Both the position numbers and the translations under genes were made by a program. A stretch of 64,000 bases of DNA from UBA7430 sp002478765 (GTDB lineage: Bacteria; Bacteroidota; Bacteroidia; Flavobacteriales; UBA7430): NCBI GenBank assembly GCA_943789355.1, contig CALSTU010000001.1:186001-250000 (forward strand). The letters are read 5' to 3'. This document shows, in pieces, positions 42,057 to 51,628 of this stretch. Within the stretch, counting starts at the first letter, position 1; each line of letters starts with the position of its first letter. The notes under the pieces were generated by a model. The model was not told the origin of the DNA, searched no databases, and saw only the letters and a program-made list of their open reading frames with translations.

Positions 42057-43330
42057 AGTATCTAAGTACACGAAAAAACAACGAGAATATTTCCTTTAAA
42101 GATGCCGTAATCAATGGTTTAACCAACAACGGTGGTTTGTATGTTCCGGAGTATATTCCTGAAATTCCTAGTGATTTTTTTGAACAAATAGAATCCTATG
42201 ATGATTTAGATATTGCATTTACAGTCCTGAAACCTTTTGTAGAGGGCTCACTGAACGATGCGCAGTTGAAAAGCATCCTTGCAGAAACCCTAAACTTTAA
42301 GATTCCGGTGGTTCCTGTAGAAAAAAACATCGCTGCTCTAGAGTTGTACCATGGACCTACGCAAGCTTTTAAAGATGTTGGAGCGCGTTTTATGTCACGG
42401 TGTTTGTCTCACTTCAATTCTAATGAAAACAAAGAAGTAACCATCATTGTAGCTACATCTGGAGATACCGGAAGTGCCGTTGCAAATGGCTTCTTTAAAG
42501 TACCGGGAGTTGAAGTAAAAATATTATTCCCGAAAGGAAAAGTAAGTGCCTACCAAGAATACCAAATGACCAGCCTGGGTGAAAATATTCATGCTTTTGA
42601 AGTAGATGGAACTTTTGACGATTGCCAAAAATTGGTCAAAAAAGCGCTTAACGATCAAGACCTTAGAACTAAAAAATCTTTGAGTAGTGCGAACTCCATC
42701 AATGTCGCACGTCTTTTGCCGCAAATGTTATACTACTTCTTCGCCTACAAGCAGCTCAAAAAAGACCTGAAAGGAAAAAAGATGGTTGTATCTGTTCCCT
42801 CTGGGAATCTTGGAAATGTTACGGCTGGATTGGTTGCAAAGAGAATGGGGCTACCTATTGATAAATTCATTGCCGCACATAACATCAACGACACATTCTT
42901 CAAATATTTAAACACAGGAGAATATGCAAAAAAGACTTCGGTACTCACCTACTCCAATGCCATGGATGTTGGAGATCCTAGTAATTACGAACGCATCGAC
43001 TATTTTTACAACGGCGAACTAGACTCGATCAAAGAAGACGTAGCAGCATGCCGAATTGATGATGATGCAACACTCAAAGAAATACAAGACTGTCAAGAAA
43101 ACAACAACTACACCCTCGACCCTCACGGAGCTGTGGGTAAATTGGCGCTTTCAGAACTTTTAAAAGAAGACGAGTACGGAGTATTCTTAGAGACCGCACA
43201 CCCTCAAAAATTTGCGAAAGTCATGAAGAAAGCACTCCCCGAATTTGTCGAGGAAACTGCAGACTTGAATGAATGTCGTAAAACACAGTTGTCAAACAAC
43301 TACGAGGCTTTCGTAAAAGTAATCTCCTAG
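42053..43330 (+). CDS. thrC: Threonine synthase
   Basis: A PLP enzyme that turns phosphohomoserine into threonine. The PLP lysine is in YHGPTQAFKDVGARFMSRC and the phosphate-binding loop is VATSGDTGSAVANGFF. SVPSGNLGNVTAGL and LDPHGAVGKLALSE are further family motifs. The 425-residue length fits the short bacterial form. It closes the thr operon. Confidence 0.96.
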   Translation: MKYLSTRKNNENISFKDAVINGLTNNGGLYVPEYIPEIPSDFFEQIESYDDLDIAFTVLKPFVEGSLNDAQLKSILAETLNFKIPVVPVEKNIAALELYHGPTQAFKDVGARFMSRCLSHFNSNENKEVTIIVATSGDTGSAVANGFFKVPGVEVKILFPKGKVSAYQEYQMTSLGENIHAFEVDGTFDDCQKLVKKALNDQDLRTKKSLSSANSINVARLLPQMLYYFFAYKQLKKDLKGKKMVVSVPSGNLGNVTAGLVAKRMGLPIDKFIAAHNINDTFFKYLNTGEYAKKTSVLTYSNAMDVGDPSNYERIDYFYNGELDSIKEDVAACRIDDDATLKEIQDCQENNNYTLDPHGAVGKLALSELLKEDEYGVFLETAHPQKFAKVMKKALPEFVEETADLNECRKTQLSNNYEAFVKVIS

Positions 43331-43443
43331 ACTCTCGTTAATTCCTGAAATATTTGATGTTCAACCCATCCAATCCGTAATTCTTAGTTCCTGAGGTTAT
43401 TGTTATTCATTTCTATTTACAACCGTCAACAGAATTAAATTTC

Positions 43444-43451
43444 TATTTTTG
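43444..43451 (+). promoter_or_regulatory. -7 element of the M49 peptidase gene
   Basis: TATTTTTG matches TAnnTTTG exactly, 20 bases before the start codon at 43471. No TTG at the usual distance. Confidence 0.45.
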
Positions 43452-43470
43452 ATGGTATAAATAAAAAATA

Positions 43471-45483
43471 ATGACAATGAAAAAAATGTTTCCCGTAACA
43501 GTTACAGCACTTTTACTGTTCTTCTCTTGCGCTCAAAAAGAAAAAACTGAAGAGAACTTTTCCTTCCAAACAGAGACTTTTGCTGATTTAAAAATCATAC
43601 GCTATCAAGTCCCAGACTTTGAAAAGCTAAGTCTGCAGCAACAAAAACTTGTGTATTACCTCAGTGAAGCGGGTTACGCAGGTAGAGACATCATCTGGGA
43701 TCAAAACTACAGACACAACCTATCCATTCGAAGGGTCCTGGAACACATCATTCAAAATTACGATGGGGATAAATCCACCCAAGATTGGGAAAACTTAACA
43801 ACGTATACCAAACGAGTTTGGTTTGCTAACGGGATCCACCACCACTACTCCATGGATAAATTTAAACCCGGATTCTCTCAGGAATACATGGCAAACCTGA
43901 TGAAATCTACAGGCATTTCCCTAAATAAGGAAGCGGTCAGAGCCATTTTCGACCCAAATTTCGATGCCAAAAAAGTAAATCTTGATCCTGCTAAAGGTCT
44001 TGTTTTGGGTTCTGCAGTAAACTTTTACGACCCAGACATCAATGAAGCTGAAGTCGATGCATATTTTGCTTCCATTCGAGATTCTAAAACGGATAAACCG
44101 GTATCCTACGGTTTGAACTCCAAATTAGTTCGAGGAGAAAAAGGTCTCGAAGAGAAAGTATACAAACTCAATGGAATGTATGGCGAAGCGATTGCCCAAA
44201 TTATACCCTGGCTAGAAAAAGCAGTTTCCGTAGCAGAAAATAAAGCTCAAGGAGATGCTCTGAAACTCCTCATAGACTACTACAAAACAGGGGATTTAAA
44301 AACATGGGATGCCTACAACATCGCCTGGGTGAATGCCACAGAGGGAGACATCGATTACATCAATTCATTCATAGAAGTATACAACGACCCTAAAGGCTAC
44401 ACGGGCTCGTTTGAATCTCTGGTACAAATAACCGATTTTGAGGCCTCCGCCCAAATGAAAGTCCTTTCTGATGAAGCCCAGTGGTTTGAAGATCAATCCT
44501 CTATCATGGAGATGCATAAAAAGAAAAACATCACAGGGGTGTCCTACAAAGTTATTTCTGTGGCCGCCGAGTCCGGAGATGCTTCTCCCGCTACACCTAT
44601 AGGTGTTAACCTGCCCAATTCCAACTGGATTCGAACCCAACATGGATCCAAATCCATCAGTATTGGAAACATCGTTTATGCCTATGAACAAGCAGGCGGA
44701 AAAGGCTTACTGAATGAATTCTGTCACGACACAGAAGAAATTGATAGAGCAAAAACACATTCGAAATTAGCGGGGAAACTTCACACCGCATTGCACGAAG
44801 TTTTAGGACATGCTTCGGGGCAAATCAATCCGGGTGTGGGAACGATGAAAGAAACTTTAAAAAGTTATGCGTCAACGCTAGAAGAATGTCGTGCTGACCT
44901 GGTAGCACTCTACTTCATCCTGGATGAAAAACTCATAGAATTGGGTCTAATGGAATCTTTAGAAACAGGAAAAGCCGAATACGACGGTTACATTCGCAAT
45001 GGATTGATGACTCAATTGCGAAGAGTAGAGCCGGGAGCAGATATTGAAGAGTCGCACATGCGAAACCGACAGTGGGTAGCTGCTTGGGCATATGAAAAAG
45101 GTGAACAAGATCAGGTAATTAGCAAGGTGGTTAAAGAAGGCAAAACCTACTTCAAGATCAACGACTACACAAAACTTCGAGAAATCTTCGGAGAACAGCT
45201 GCGTGAAGTTCAACGAATCAAATCCGAAGGAGATTATGAGGCCTGCATGGCCTTGGTAGAAGGCTACGGCGTAAAAGTAGATCAAGAACTACACCAGGAG
45301 GTTTTAACACGTGCTGAAAAACTGAACATCGCTCCTTATGGAGGGTTTATCAACCCTAAGATGGTTCCAACAACCAACGAAGACGATGAAATTATTTCTA
45401 TTGAAGTGACTTATCCCGATGACTTTACAGAGCAAATGCTGGATTATGCAGAACGATATCGTTTTTTACCTGATTACAACTAA
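43471..45483 (+). CDS. Dipeptidyl-peptidase III family (M49) lipoprotein
   Basis: A 670-residue exported zinc peptidase. The signal peptide ends with a lipobox (LLLFFSCAQKEK), so it is probably lipid-anchored. The zinc motif is HEVLGH in TALHEVLGHASGQINPG, matching the M49 HExxGH form, and the third ligand glutamate is in the ECRADLVALYFI segment. Family members remove N-terminal dipeptides. A clear terminator follows. It is a single-gene unit. Confidence 0.9.
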   Translation: MTMKKMFPVTVTALLLFFSCAQKEKTEENFSFQTETFADLKIIRYQVPDFEKLSLQQQKLVYYLSEAGYAGRDIIWDQNYRHNLSIRRVLEHIIQNYDGDKSTQDWENLTTYTKRVWFANGIHHHYSMDKFKPGFSQEYMANLMKSTGISLNKEAVRAIFDPNFDAKKVNLDPAKGLVLGSAVNFYDPDINEAEVDAYFASIRDSKTDKPVSYGLNSKLVRGEKGLEEKVYKLNGMYGEAIAQIIPWLEKAVSVAENKAQGDALKLLIDYYKTGDLKTWDAYNIAWVNATEGDIDYINSFIEVYNDPKGYTGSFESLVQITDFEASAQMKVLSDEAQWFEDQSSIMEMHKKKNITGVSYKVISVAAESGDASPATPIGVNLPNSNWIRTQHGSKSISIGNIVYAYEQAGGKGLLNEFCHDTEEIDRAKTHSKLAGKLHTALHEVLGHASGQINPGVGTMKETLKSYASTLEECRADLVALYFILDEKLIELGLMESLETGKAEYDGYIRNGLMTQLRRVEPGADIEESHMRNRQWVAAWAYEKGEQDQVISKVVKEGKTYFKINDYTKLREIFGEQLREVQRIKSEGDYEACMALVEGYGVKVDQELHQEVLTRAEKLNIAPYGGFINPKMVPTTNEDDEIISIEVTYPDDFTEQMLDYAERYRFLPDYN

Positions 45484-45498
45484 ATACATGAAAACAAA

Positions 45499-45530
45499 AA
45501 AACCTCTCGAACATTCCGAGAGGTTTTTTT
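45499..45530. terminator. Bidirectional terminator between M49 and folD
   Basis: AACCTCTCG-AACATT-CGAGAGGTT with flanking A- and T-runs; it can serve both convergent genes. Confidence 0.88.
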
Positions 45531-45549
45531 ATGCGTAAAGAATGTGCAT

Positions 45550-46422
45550 TTATTTTCCTCGAGCTGAAATCAATGTGTTTTTCAACAAGGAAGCAATCGT
45601 CATCGGTCCTACTCCACCCGGAACAGGTGTAATGAAAGAACACTTAGGTGCTACCTCATCAAAGGCCACATCACCTTTTAGTTTCCATCCAGATTTTGTT
45701 TTGTCTGACTTAACACGCGTGATACCCACATCCACAACAACAGCACCTTGTTTTACCATATCTGCCTTAACAAATTCTGGCTTTCCAAGCGCTACAATCA
45801 GGATGTCTGCTGAACGAGAAATCTCCTCTAAATTTGTAGTCCTGCTGTGGGTTAGCGTAACCGTACAATTTCCAACCTTTGCATTTCGAGCCATCAAAAT
45901 ACTCATCGGAGAACCTACAATATGAGAGCGTCCAATCACCACACAATGTTTTCCTGAGGTTTCGATGTCATATCGATCTAAAAGCTCTACAATTCCAGCC
46001 GGAGTAGCCGGTAAGAATGTTGGTAAGTTAAGCGTCATACGACCTAAACTTACCGGATGGAAACCATCCACATCTTTCTCGGGAACGATGGTCTCAGTCA
46101 CCTTAATTTCAGATATATGCTTTGGCAAAGGAAGTTGAACAATCAAACCGTCAATCGCAGGATTGTCATTAATCTTTCGAATCTCATTCAAAAGATCTTC
46201 TTCGGAGACATCCTCATTCAAGCGAACGAGTGTCGAATCAAAGCCTACTTTTTCACAGGCTTTTACCTTAGCACCCACATAGGTTTCGCTAGCCCCGTTT
46301 GAACCAACAAGTATCGCTGCCAAATGAGGCTTCTTCCCTCCTTTTACAACAAGTTCACTCACTTCTGTTGCGATTTCATCCTTTAGGGTGTTGGATGTTA
46401 ATTTCCCGTCTAATAACTGCAT
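45550..46422 (-). CDS. folD: Bifunctional methylenetetrahydrofolate dehydrogenase/cyclohydrolase
   Basis: FolD interconverts methylene-, methenyl- and formyl-tetrahydrofolate with NADP. The 290-residue protein has the catalytic segment SETYVGAKVKACEKVG (with the catalytic Lys), IDGLIVQLPLPKHI and the cofactor loop VVIGRSHIVGSPMSILM; the C-terminus has TPVPGGVGPMTIASLL. It lies 9 bases after ffh on the same strand. Confidence 0.97.
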   Translation of the reverse strand: MQLLDGKLTSNTLKDEIATEVSELVVKGGKKPHLAAILVGSNGASETYVGAKVKACEKVGFDSTLVRLNEDVSEEDLLNEIRKINDNPAIDGLIVQLPLPKHISEIKVTETIVPEKDVDGFHPVSLGRMTLNLPTFLPATPAGIVELLDRYDIETSGKHCVVIGRSHIVGSPMSILMARNAKVGNCTVTLTHSRTTNLEEISRSADILIVALGKPEFVKADMVKQGAVVVDVGITRVKSDKTKSGWKLKGDVAFDEVAPKCSFITPVPGGVGPMTIASLLKNTLISARGK

Positions 46423-46430
46423 AACTCTGT

Positions 46431-47783
46431 TTATTTACCTAAAGGCATATTCGGCATACCGCCTTTGCCCATCATTTTCATCATGTTCTTCATTCCGCCA
46501 CCCTGCATCATCTTCATCACTTTACCCATGTCATTAAATTGTTTAATGAGCTGATTTACATCACTCACAGAACGACCACTACCTCGAGCAATACGCTGTT
46601 TACGAGAACCGTTTAACAAAGAGGGGTTTGAGCGCTCTTTATGGGTCATGGAAGATATCATGGCCTCAACATGTTTAAAAGCATCATCCTCAATTTCCAC
46701 CCCTTTCATCGCTTTTCCCATACCCGGAATCATGCCCATCAAATCTTTCATATTACCCATTTTCTTCACCTGACCGATCTGTTCGACAAAGTCAGTGAAA
46801 TCAAATTCGTTCTTGGCAATACGTTTTTGAAGTTTCCGTGCTTTTTCAGCATCAAACTGCTCTTGTGCTTTTTCCACCAAAGAAACCACATCTCCCATGC
46901 CCAAAATACGCTCGGCCATCCGATTTGGGTGGAATACATCCAGAGCCTCCATTTTTTCTCCGGTACCTACAAACTTTATCGGCTTATTCACTACAGATTT
47001 AATGGTCAATGCAGCACCACCACGAGTATCACCATCCAACTTGGTTAATACAACACCATTGTAATCCAATCGATCGTTAAAGGCTTTGGCAGTATTCACA
47101 GCATCTTGTCCAGTCATGGAATCCACAACAAACAACGTTTCTTGAGGCTGAATCGCAGATTTAACGGCAGCGATTTCATTCATCATCTGCTCATCAATTG
47201 CTAAACGTCCTGCGGTATCGACAATCACAACATCATGACCGTTTGCTTTGGCATGCGCTACAGCAGACTTGGCAATGGCTACAGGGTCTTTACTTTCTTT
47301 ATCGGTAAAGACATCTACACCTACCTGATCGGCTAAAATTTCGAGCTGATTGATGGCTGCTGGTCGATAAACGTCGCAAGCTACCAACAAGGGATTCTTT
47401 GATTTTTTTGATTTCAAAAACAAAGCGAGTTTTCCCGTAAAAGTTGTTTTACCAGAACCTTGAAGTCCAGAAACAAGGACAACAGACGTTTTCTCTTCTA
47501 AATTGATTCCTTCTACCTGAGAACCCATCAACTCGGTTAACTCGTCTTTAACAAGCTTCACCATCAACTGACCGGGCTTGAGAGAGGTCAATACATCTTG
47601 ACCGATGGCCTTTGTTTTTACTTTTTTAGTAAACTCTTTGGCAATTTTGTAACTAACATCGGCATCTAAAAGAGCCCGTCGAACCTCTTTAAGCGTTTCT
47701 GCAATATTAATTTCAGTAATCTTTCCATGCCCTTTGAGAACGGAAAAAGCCTTGTCTAATTTTTCGGATAAATTTTCAAACAT
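46431..47783 (-). CDS. ffh: Signal recognition particle protein Ffh
   Basis: Ffh binds SRP RNA and targets nascent membrane proteins. The 450-residue protein has the N helical domain, the GTPase domain (G1 SGLQGSGKTTFTGKLA, G3 DTAGRL, G4 TKLDGDTRGGA) and a methionine-rich M domain from about residue 300, ending MMKMMGKGGMPNMPLGK. No SRP RNA gene was recognised in the window. Confidence 0.97.
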   Translation of the reverse strand: MFENLSEKLDKAFSVLKGHGKITEINIAETLKEVRRALLDADVSYKIAKEFTKKVKTKAIGQDVLTSLKPGQLMVKLVKDELTELMGSQVEGINLEEKTSVVLVSGLQGSGKTTFTGKLALFLKSKKSKNPLLVACDVYRPAAINQLEILADQVGVDVFTDKESKDPVAIAKSAVAHAKANGHDVVIVDTAGRLAIDEQMMNEIAAVKSAIQPQETLFVVDSMTGQDAVNTAKAFNDRLDYNGVVLTKLDGDTRGGAALTIKSVVNKPIKFVGTGEKMEALDVFHPNRMAERILGMGDVVSLVEKAQEQFDAEKARKLQKRIAKNEFDFTDFVEQIGQVKKMGNMKDLMGMIPGMGKAMKGVEIEDDAFKHVEAMISSMTHKERSNPSLLNGSRKQRIARGSGRSVSDVNQLIKQFNDMGKVMKMMQGGGMKNMMKMMGKGGMPNMPLGK

Positions 47784-47815
47784 CGTCTAATAGATTAGTG
47801 TCAAAAATAATCAAT

Positions 47816-49600
47816 TTACATTCGTTCAGGAACCGTAATCCCCAATAAACGCATGGAGGAAGAAATAACGCTTCCCACCATACTTGATAAGCCAATGCGG
47901 AAGCCTTTGTCACCTTCGCTCTGTGCACCGAAAATCGGCACTTGTTGATAAAACTGATTGTACTCTTTTACCAAGTCATAAGTATAATTAGCAAGTACAG
48001 CAGGGCTGCAATCTTTGGCTGATTCCTGAATAATTTCAGGGTAACGTAAAATTACTTTGAGAAGTTCTTTTTCTTTCGAATGAAGTTCCGATTCGGGATT
48101 CAATGCAATATCCGTTGATGCTGCCCTTCGCTTCAAAGAACAAATTCGTGCATGTGTGTATTGGATAAAAGGACCGGTATGACCATTAAAATCGATAGAT
48201 TCAGATGGATTAAACACCATGCGCTTTTTAGGGTCTACTTTCAAAATGAAATATTTTAAGGCACCCAGACCAATCGTTTCGTAAACCGATGCCAATTGTT
48301 CCTCATCAAAACCATCCAATTTTCCCAATTCCTCAGAAATAGACTTCGAAGTTGTAACCATTTCTTGCATCAAGTCATCCGCATCAACCACAGTTCCTTC
48401 ACGAGATTTCATCTTCCCGCTAGGTAAATCAACCATACCATAGGATAAGTGACGACAATCTTCGGCCCAAGAATAACCCAAACGATTTAAAACTTTAAAT
48501 AAAACGTTAAAGTGATAATCTTGCTCATTACCAACGGTATAAACCATTTTACTGAAGTCAAAGTCCAAATGCCTCTGAATAGCCGTTCCAATGTCTTGAG
48601 TCATATATACGGCAGTACCATCACCTCTCAAAAGTAACTTATGATCTAATTTTTCATCCGTCAAATCAACCCAAACAGAGCCATCTTCGTTTTGATAGAA
48701 CACTCCTTTCTCAAGACCAATATCAACGTATTTTTTACCTAACAAATACGTTTCACTCTCGTAATAATTTGCATCAAAATCAACACCCAAGCGCTTATAC
48801 GTGGTATCAAAACCAGAATAAACCCATTGGTTCATCGTTTTCCATAGGCCAACAACCTCTTCATCTTTTGCCTCCCAAGCACGAAGCATTTGTTGTGCCT
48901 CCTGCAATATGGAAACTTCTCTTTTCGCTTCCTCTTCGGTTTTACCTTCAGCGAGTAAATTCGAAATTTCTTTTTTGTATTCTTGATCAAATCTCACGTA
49001 GTACTTACCTACCAAGTGATCTCCTTTCATACCAGATGATTCTGGAGTTTCTCCTTCTCCAAACTTCTTCCAGGCTAACATAGACTTGCAGATGTGAATT
49101 CCACGGTCATTGATGATTTGCACCTTCTTGACGCGTGTACCACTAGCTTTAATGATTTCGGCAACCGAATACCCCAATAAATTGTTGCGAATGTGTCCCA
49201 AATGCAAAGGCTTATTGGTATTGGGAGATGAATACTCCACAACGATTAAAGGAGAAGTATCATCAGCTTTCACAAATCCATAATCTGTGCTCTCGTAAGC
49301 TGAGGCATATGAAGACAGCCAATAGGAATCTGTAACAACCAAATTCAAAAAACCTTTTAAAACATTGTAGGCCTCAATAAATTCAACTTCTCTAACAAGG
49401 TATTCTCCTAAATCTTCAGCCGTTTGCTCTGGGCTTTTCTTGGAGAACCGCACCACAGGGAAAACAACTAAAGTAATGTCGCCATCAAACTCCTTGCGGG
49501 TCTTCTGGAAATTAATCTGATTTTCAGGTAAATCAGCACCAAAAATCGCTTTAACAGCATTTATGATCGGGTCTACAAGCTTTATTTCTAAGTCTTTCAT
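47816..49600 (-). CDS. argS: Arginyl-tRNA synthetase
   Basis: A class I aminoacyl-tRNA synthetase of 594 residues. The HIGH signature is in SSPNTNKPLHLGHIRNN, the KMSKS equivalent in LPSGKMKSREG. The N-terminal Add-1 domain and the C-terminal all-helical anticodon-binding domain (ends GITVPERM) are complete. Its start overlaps the ctlX-like gene by 4 bases. Confidence 0.97.
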   Translation of the reverse strand: MKDLEIKLVDPIINAVKAIFGADLPENQINFQKTRKEFDGDITLVVFPVVRFSKKSPEQTAEDLGEYLVREVEFIEAYNVLKGFLNLVVTDSYWLSSYASAYESTDYGFVKADDTSPLIVVEYSSPNTNKPLHLGHIRNNLLGYSVAEIIKASGTRVKKVQIINDRGIHICKSMLAWKKFGEGETPESSGMKGDHLVGKYYVRFDQEYKKEISNLLAEGKTEEEAKREVSILQEAQQMLRAWEAKDEEVVGLWKTMNQWVYSGFDTTYKRLGVDFDANYYESETYLLGKKYVDIGLEKGVFYQNEDGSVWVDLTDEKLDHKLLLRGDGTAVYMTQDIGTAIQRHLDFDFSKMVYTVGNEQDYHFNVLFKVLNRLGYSWAEDCRHLSYGMVDLPSGKMKSREGTVVDADDLMQEMVTTSKSISEELGKLDGFDEEQLASVYETIGLGALKYFILKVDPKKRMVFNPSESIDFNGHTGPFIQYTHARICSLKRRAASTDIALNPESELHSKEKELLKVILRYPEIIQESAKDCSPAVLANYTYDLVKEYNQFYQQVPIFGAQSEGDKGFRIGLSSMVGSVISSSMRLLGITVPERM

Positions 49601-50552
49601 TTCGATGGTGCGTTTTTAGGCAAAAATAATTCTGCCATCATACAACGAGCGCTACCGCCACCACAAGCCTCTATGGTGTGCAATGGAGTGGAAAGTATTT
49701 GGCAATGTTTTTCTATTTTTTTGATTTGCTCGTCATCCAATGACTGATGTGCAGTGGATGACATCACTAAGAATTTTTCTCCTGATTTATTGACAACAGG
49801 CATCACATTTCCAGCAAATCGATGCTTTTGATCTTCAGTGATGAAAATTACTTCTTTTCCTGAATCTTTGAGGCAATCAATCAAAGAATTTCTTTCTTCA
49901 GAATCATCAATGGTATCCGCACATATAATGGCAAAGTCATCAGCCAAGGAGAGCATAACATTGGTGTGATAAATAGGTAAGCGCTCCTTATTTACAGTCT
50001 GAAAAGCCTTAAACGTAAGAGACTCGAAACCAAAAGTCTCACAAAAATCTTTCAAAACTCTAGCATCGGTCCTCAAAGATTGAGCTGCGTAAGCTATTTT
50101 ATTAACGCGATCCAAAAGCATAGAGCCCGTTCCTTCAAGGAAACGGCCATCACTCTCGTAATGTGAAAAATTTACCATTTCGCTGATCAAAAAGCAGTGT
50201 TGCTCTTGCAAAATATTTAAAATTTCTTTTCGCCGTTCCAGTCGTCGATTTTCAGCATACATTGGATACCAACCAACGCGACCGTCATCATGAAAAGAAA
50301 TCCAATTGTTTGGAAAAATAGAATCAGGAGTATCCTCCTCATGCGTATCTTGCACAACTACAACTTCAATATCTCTAGCCTTTAAATGTGCTACAAGAGT
50401 ATCAAACTCATGAAGTGCCCGTCTCTGAACTCTCATCACTACTCAAGCTCACTCAAAATCTTTTGATAGTGATTGTTCGTAGCCGTTTGCTCATTGTATC
50501 TAAAAGCAATGGGACGAATCATCATCACACTGGAAGCTAAGCCCTTAGTCAT
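49597..50552 (-). pseudogene. Citrulline/arginine hydrolase, CtlX-like, frameshifted
   Basis: The intact part (49597-50439) carries the guanidine-modifying fold with FPNNWISFHDDGR and the catalytic Cys in ACGGGSARCMMAEL. The real N-terminus is encoded in another frame from ATG 50552: MTKGLASSVMMIRPIAFRYN, then EQTATNNHYQKILSEL. The two frames join near 50450. The true start overlaps the preceding gene by 8 bases, supporting one operon. A short protein from the internal ATG 50439 would lack the first part of the fold. Either a real frameshift or a sequencing error. Confidence 0.75.
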
Positions 50553-51477
50553 TATGTTTTCGTCTTAAAGGTAATGTAGAGCACCGTAAAGAACCTTCCA
50601 TTTTTGAAATCTCTGAGTAGGGTATTTCTTCGACCGTAAATCCACGACGACGTAATTCCGAGTTCAATCGCTTCGATCTTTTTTCGGAGACAATAATTTC
50701 AGGACCAATAGAAAACAAATTAGAATTCATGTGATACATCTCATTGGTATCGATTTCAATGATGTTTTCCTCACCGAAATAATCAACAAGAAAAGCTACA
50801 TCATCCGAATTTTTGAATCCGCCGGGATAAATTACAGCCTGCCCCTTACCCAGAGGTTGGAAACAACAGTCTAAATGCAGCGCATTTTTACGGGGATCGG
50901 TATCCGATTTATTCAACTCAAAAGAAACAACAGTTCTGTGAGGAAACGTCTTTTGTAAAAAGGCAACACCCGTGTAATTGGTTCGAGCTACGGTATATCT
51001 TTCAAAGTCTGGATCATCAGAGACTCCCACAAAAATACAATCATCCCAAGGCATCACATCACCACCTTCTACACTTGCTCCACGGGGCATCTTAACAATA
51101 GATGATGTATCGATGCGATCCACCGTTGAGGCAATTGCCTGAAACTCTTTTGCTCGTTTTTCAATGATGTTCGGAATGATGAACTTATCATCGATCACAA
51201 AAGCGATATCTCTACTAAAAATCTGGTTGTAATTATGAATGTTTTCAGGTCGAAATACTTCAATATTGTATTTTTTGAAAACCGCATTGAAAGCCTCCAT
51301 TTCACCAAGGAGATCACTTTCAACGGGAAAAGTACCCGCATTGATATGTTCTTTAGATTTCGGGTCATAAGCCTCATCAACAGGAGGTTCACCACCAAAA
51401 TCATTTGCAATACCAAGCAAAACAGACTCTAAATCTGCACTCTCATTCTTTATCAATATGGAAAGTTTTTCCTTCAT
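50545..51477 (-). CDS. Dimethylarginine dimethylaminohydrolase-type amidinotransferase
   Basis: A 310-residue guanidino-modifying enzyme. The substrate-binding FSRDIAFVIDDKFI, the EGGDVMPWDD segment, the catalytic His in ALHLDCCFQPLG and the C-terminal catalytic Cys in GSLRCSTLPLRRK are all present. The family includes arginine deiminases, DDAH and glycine amidinotransferases; the exact substrate is uncertain. Located directly upstream of the CtlX-like gene and argS, suggesting a small arginine/citrulline unit. Confidence 0.88.
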   Translation of the reverse strand: MKEKLSILIKNESADLESVLLGIANDFGGEPPVDEAYDPKSKEHINAGTFPVESDLLGEMEAFNAVFKKYNIEVFRPENIHNYNQIFSRDIAFVIDDKFIIPNIIEKRAKEFQAIASTVDRIDTSSIVKMPRGASVEGGDVMPWDDCIFVGVSDDPDFERYTVARTNYTGVAFLQKTFPHRTVVSFELNKSDTDPRKNALHLDCCFQPLGKGQAVIYPGGFKNSDDVAFLVDYFGEENIIEIDTNEMYHMNSNLFSIGPEIIVSEKRSKRLNSELRRRGFTVEEIPYSEISKMEGSLRCSTLPLRRKHND

Positions 51478-51628
51478 AACTTACGTTAGGCTGCAAAGAT
51501 AGTAGAATCCATTGCTCAAGCATATTTTCCGCACAAAAAATAGACGAGAAATACCCAGCTTGGGTATCCATAAAATCTAAGGAGAGGATGGTTAATTACA
51601 TTCCTAGAATGCGCAGCCCGAATTATAC

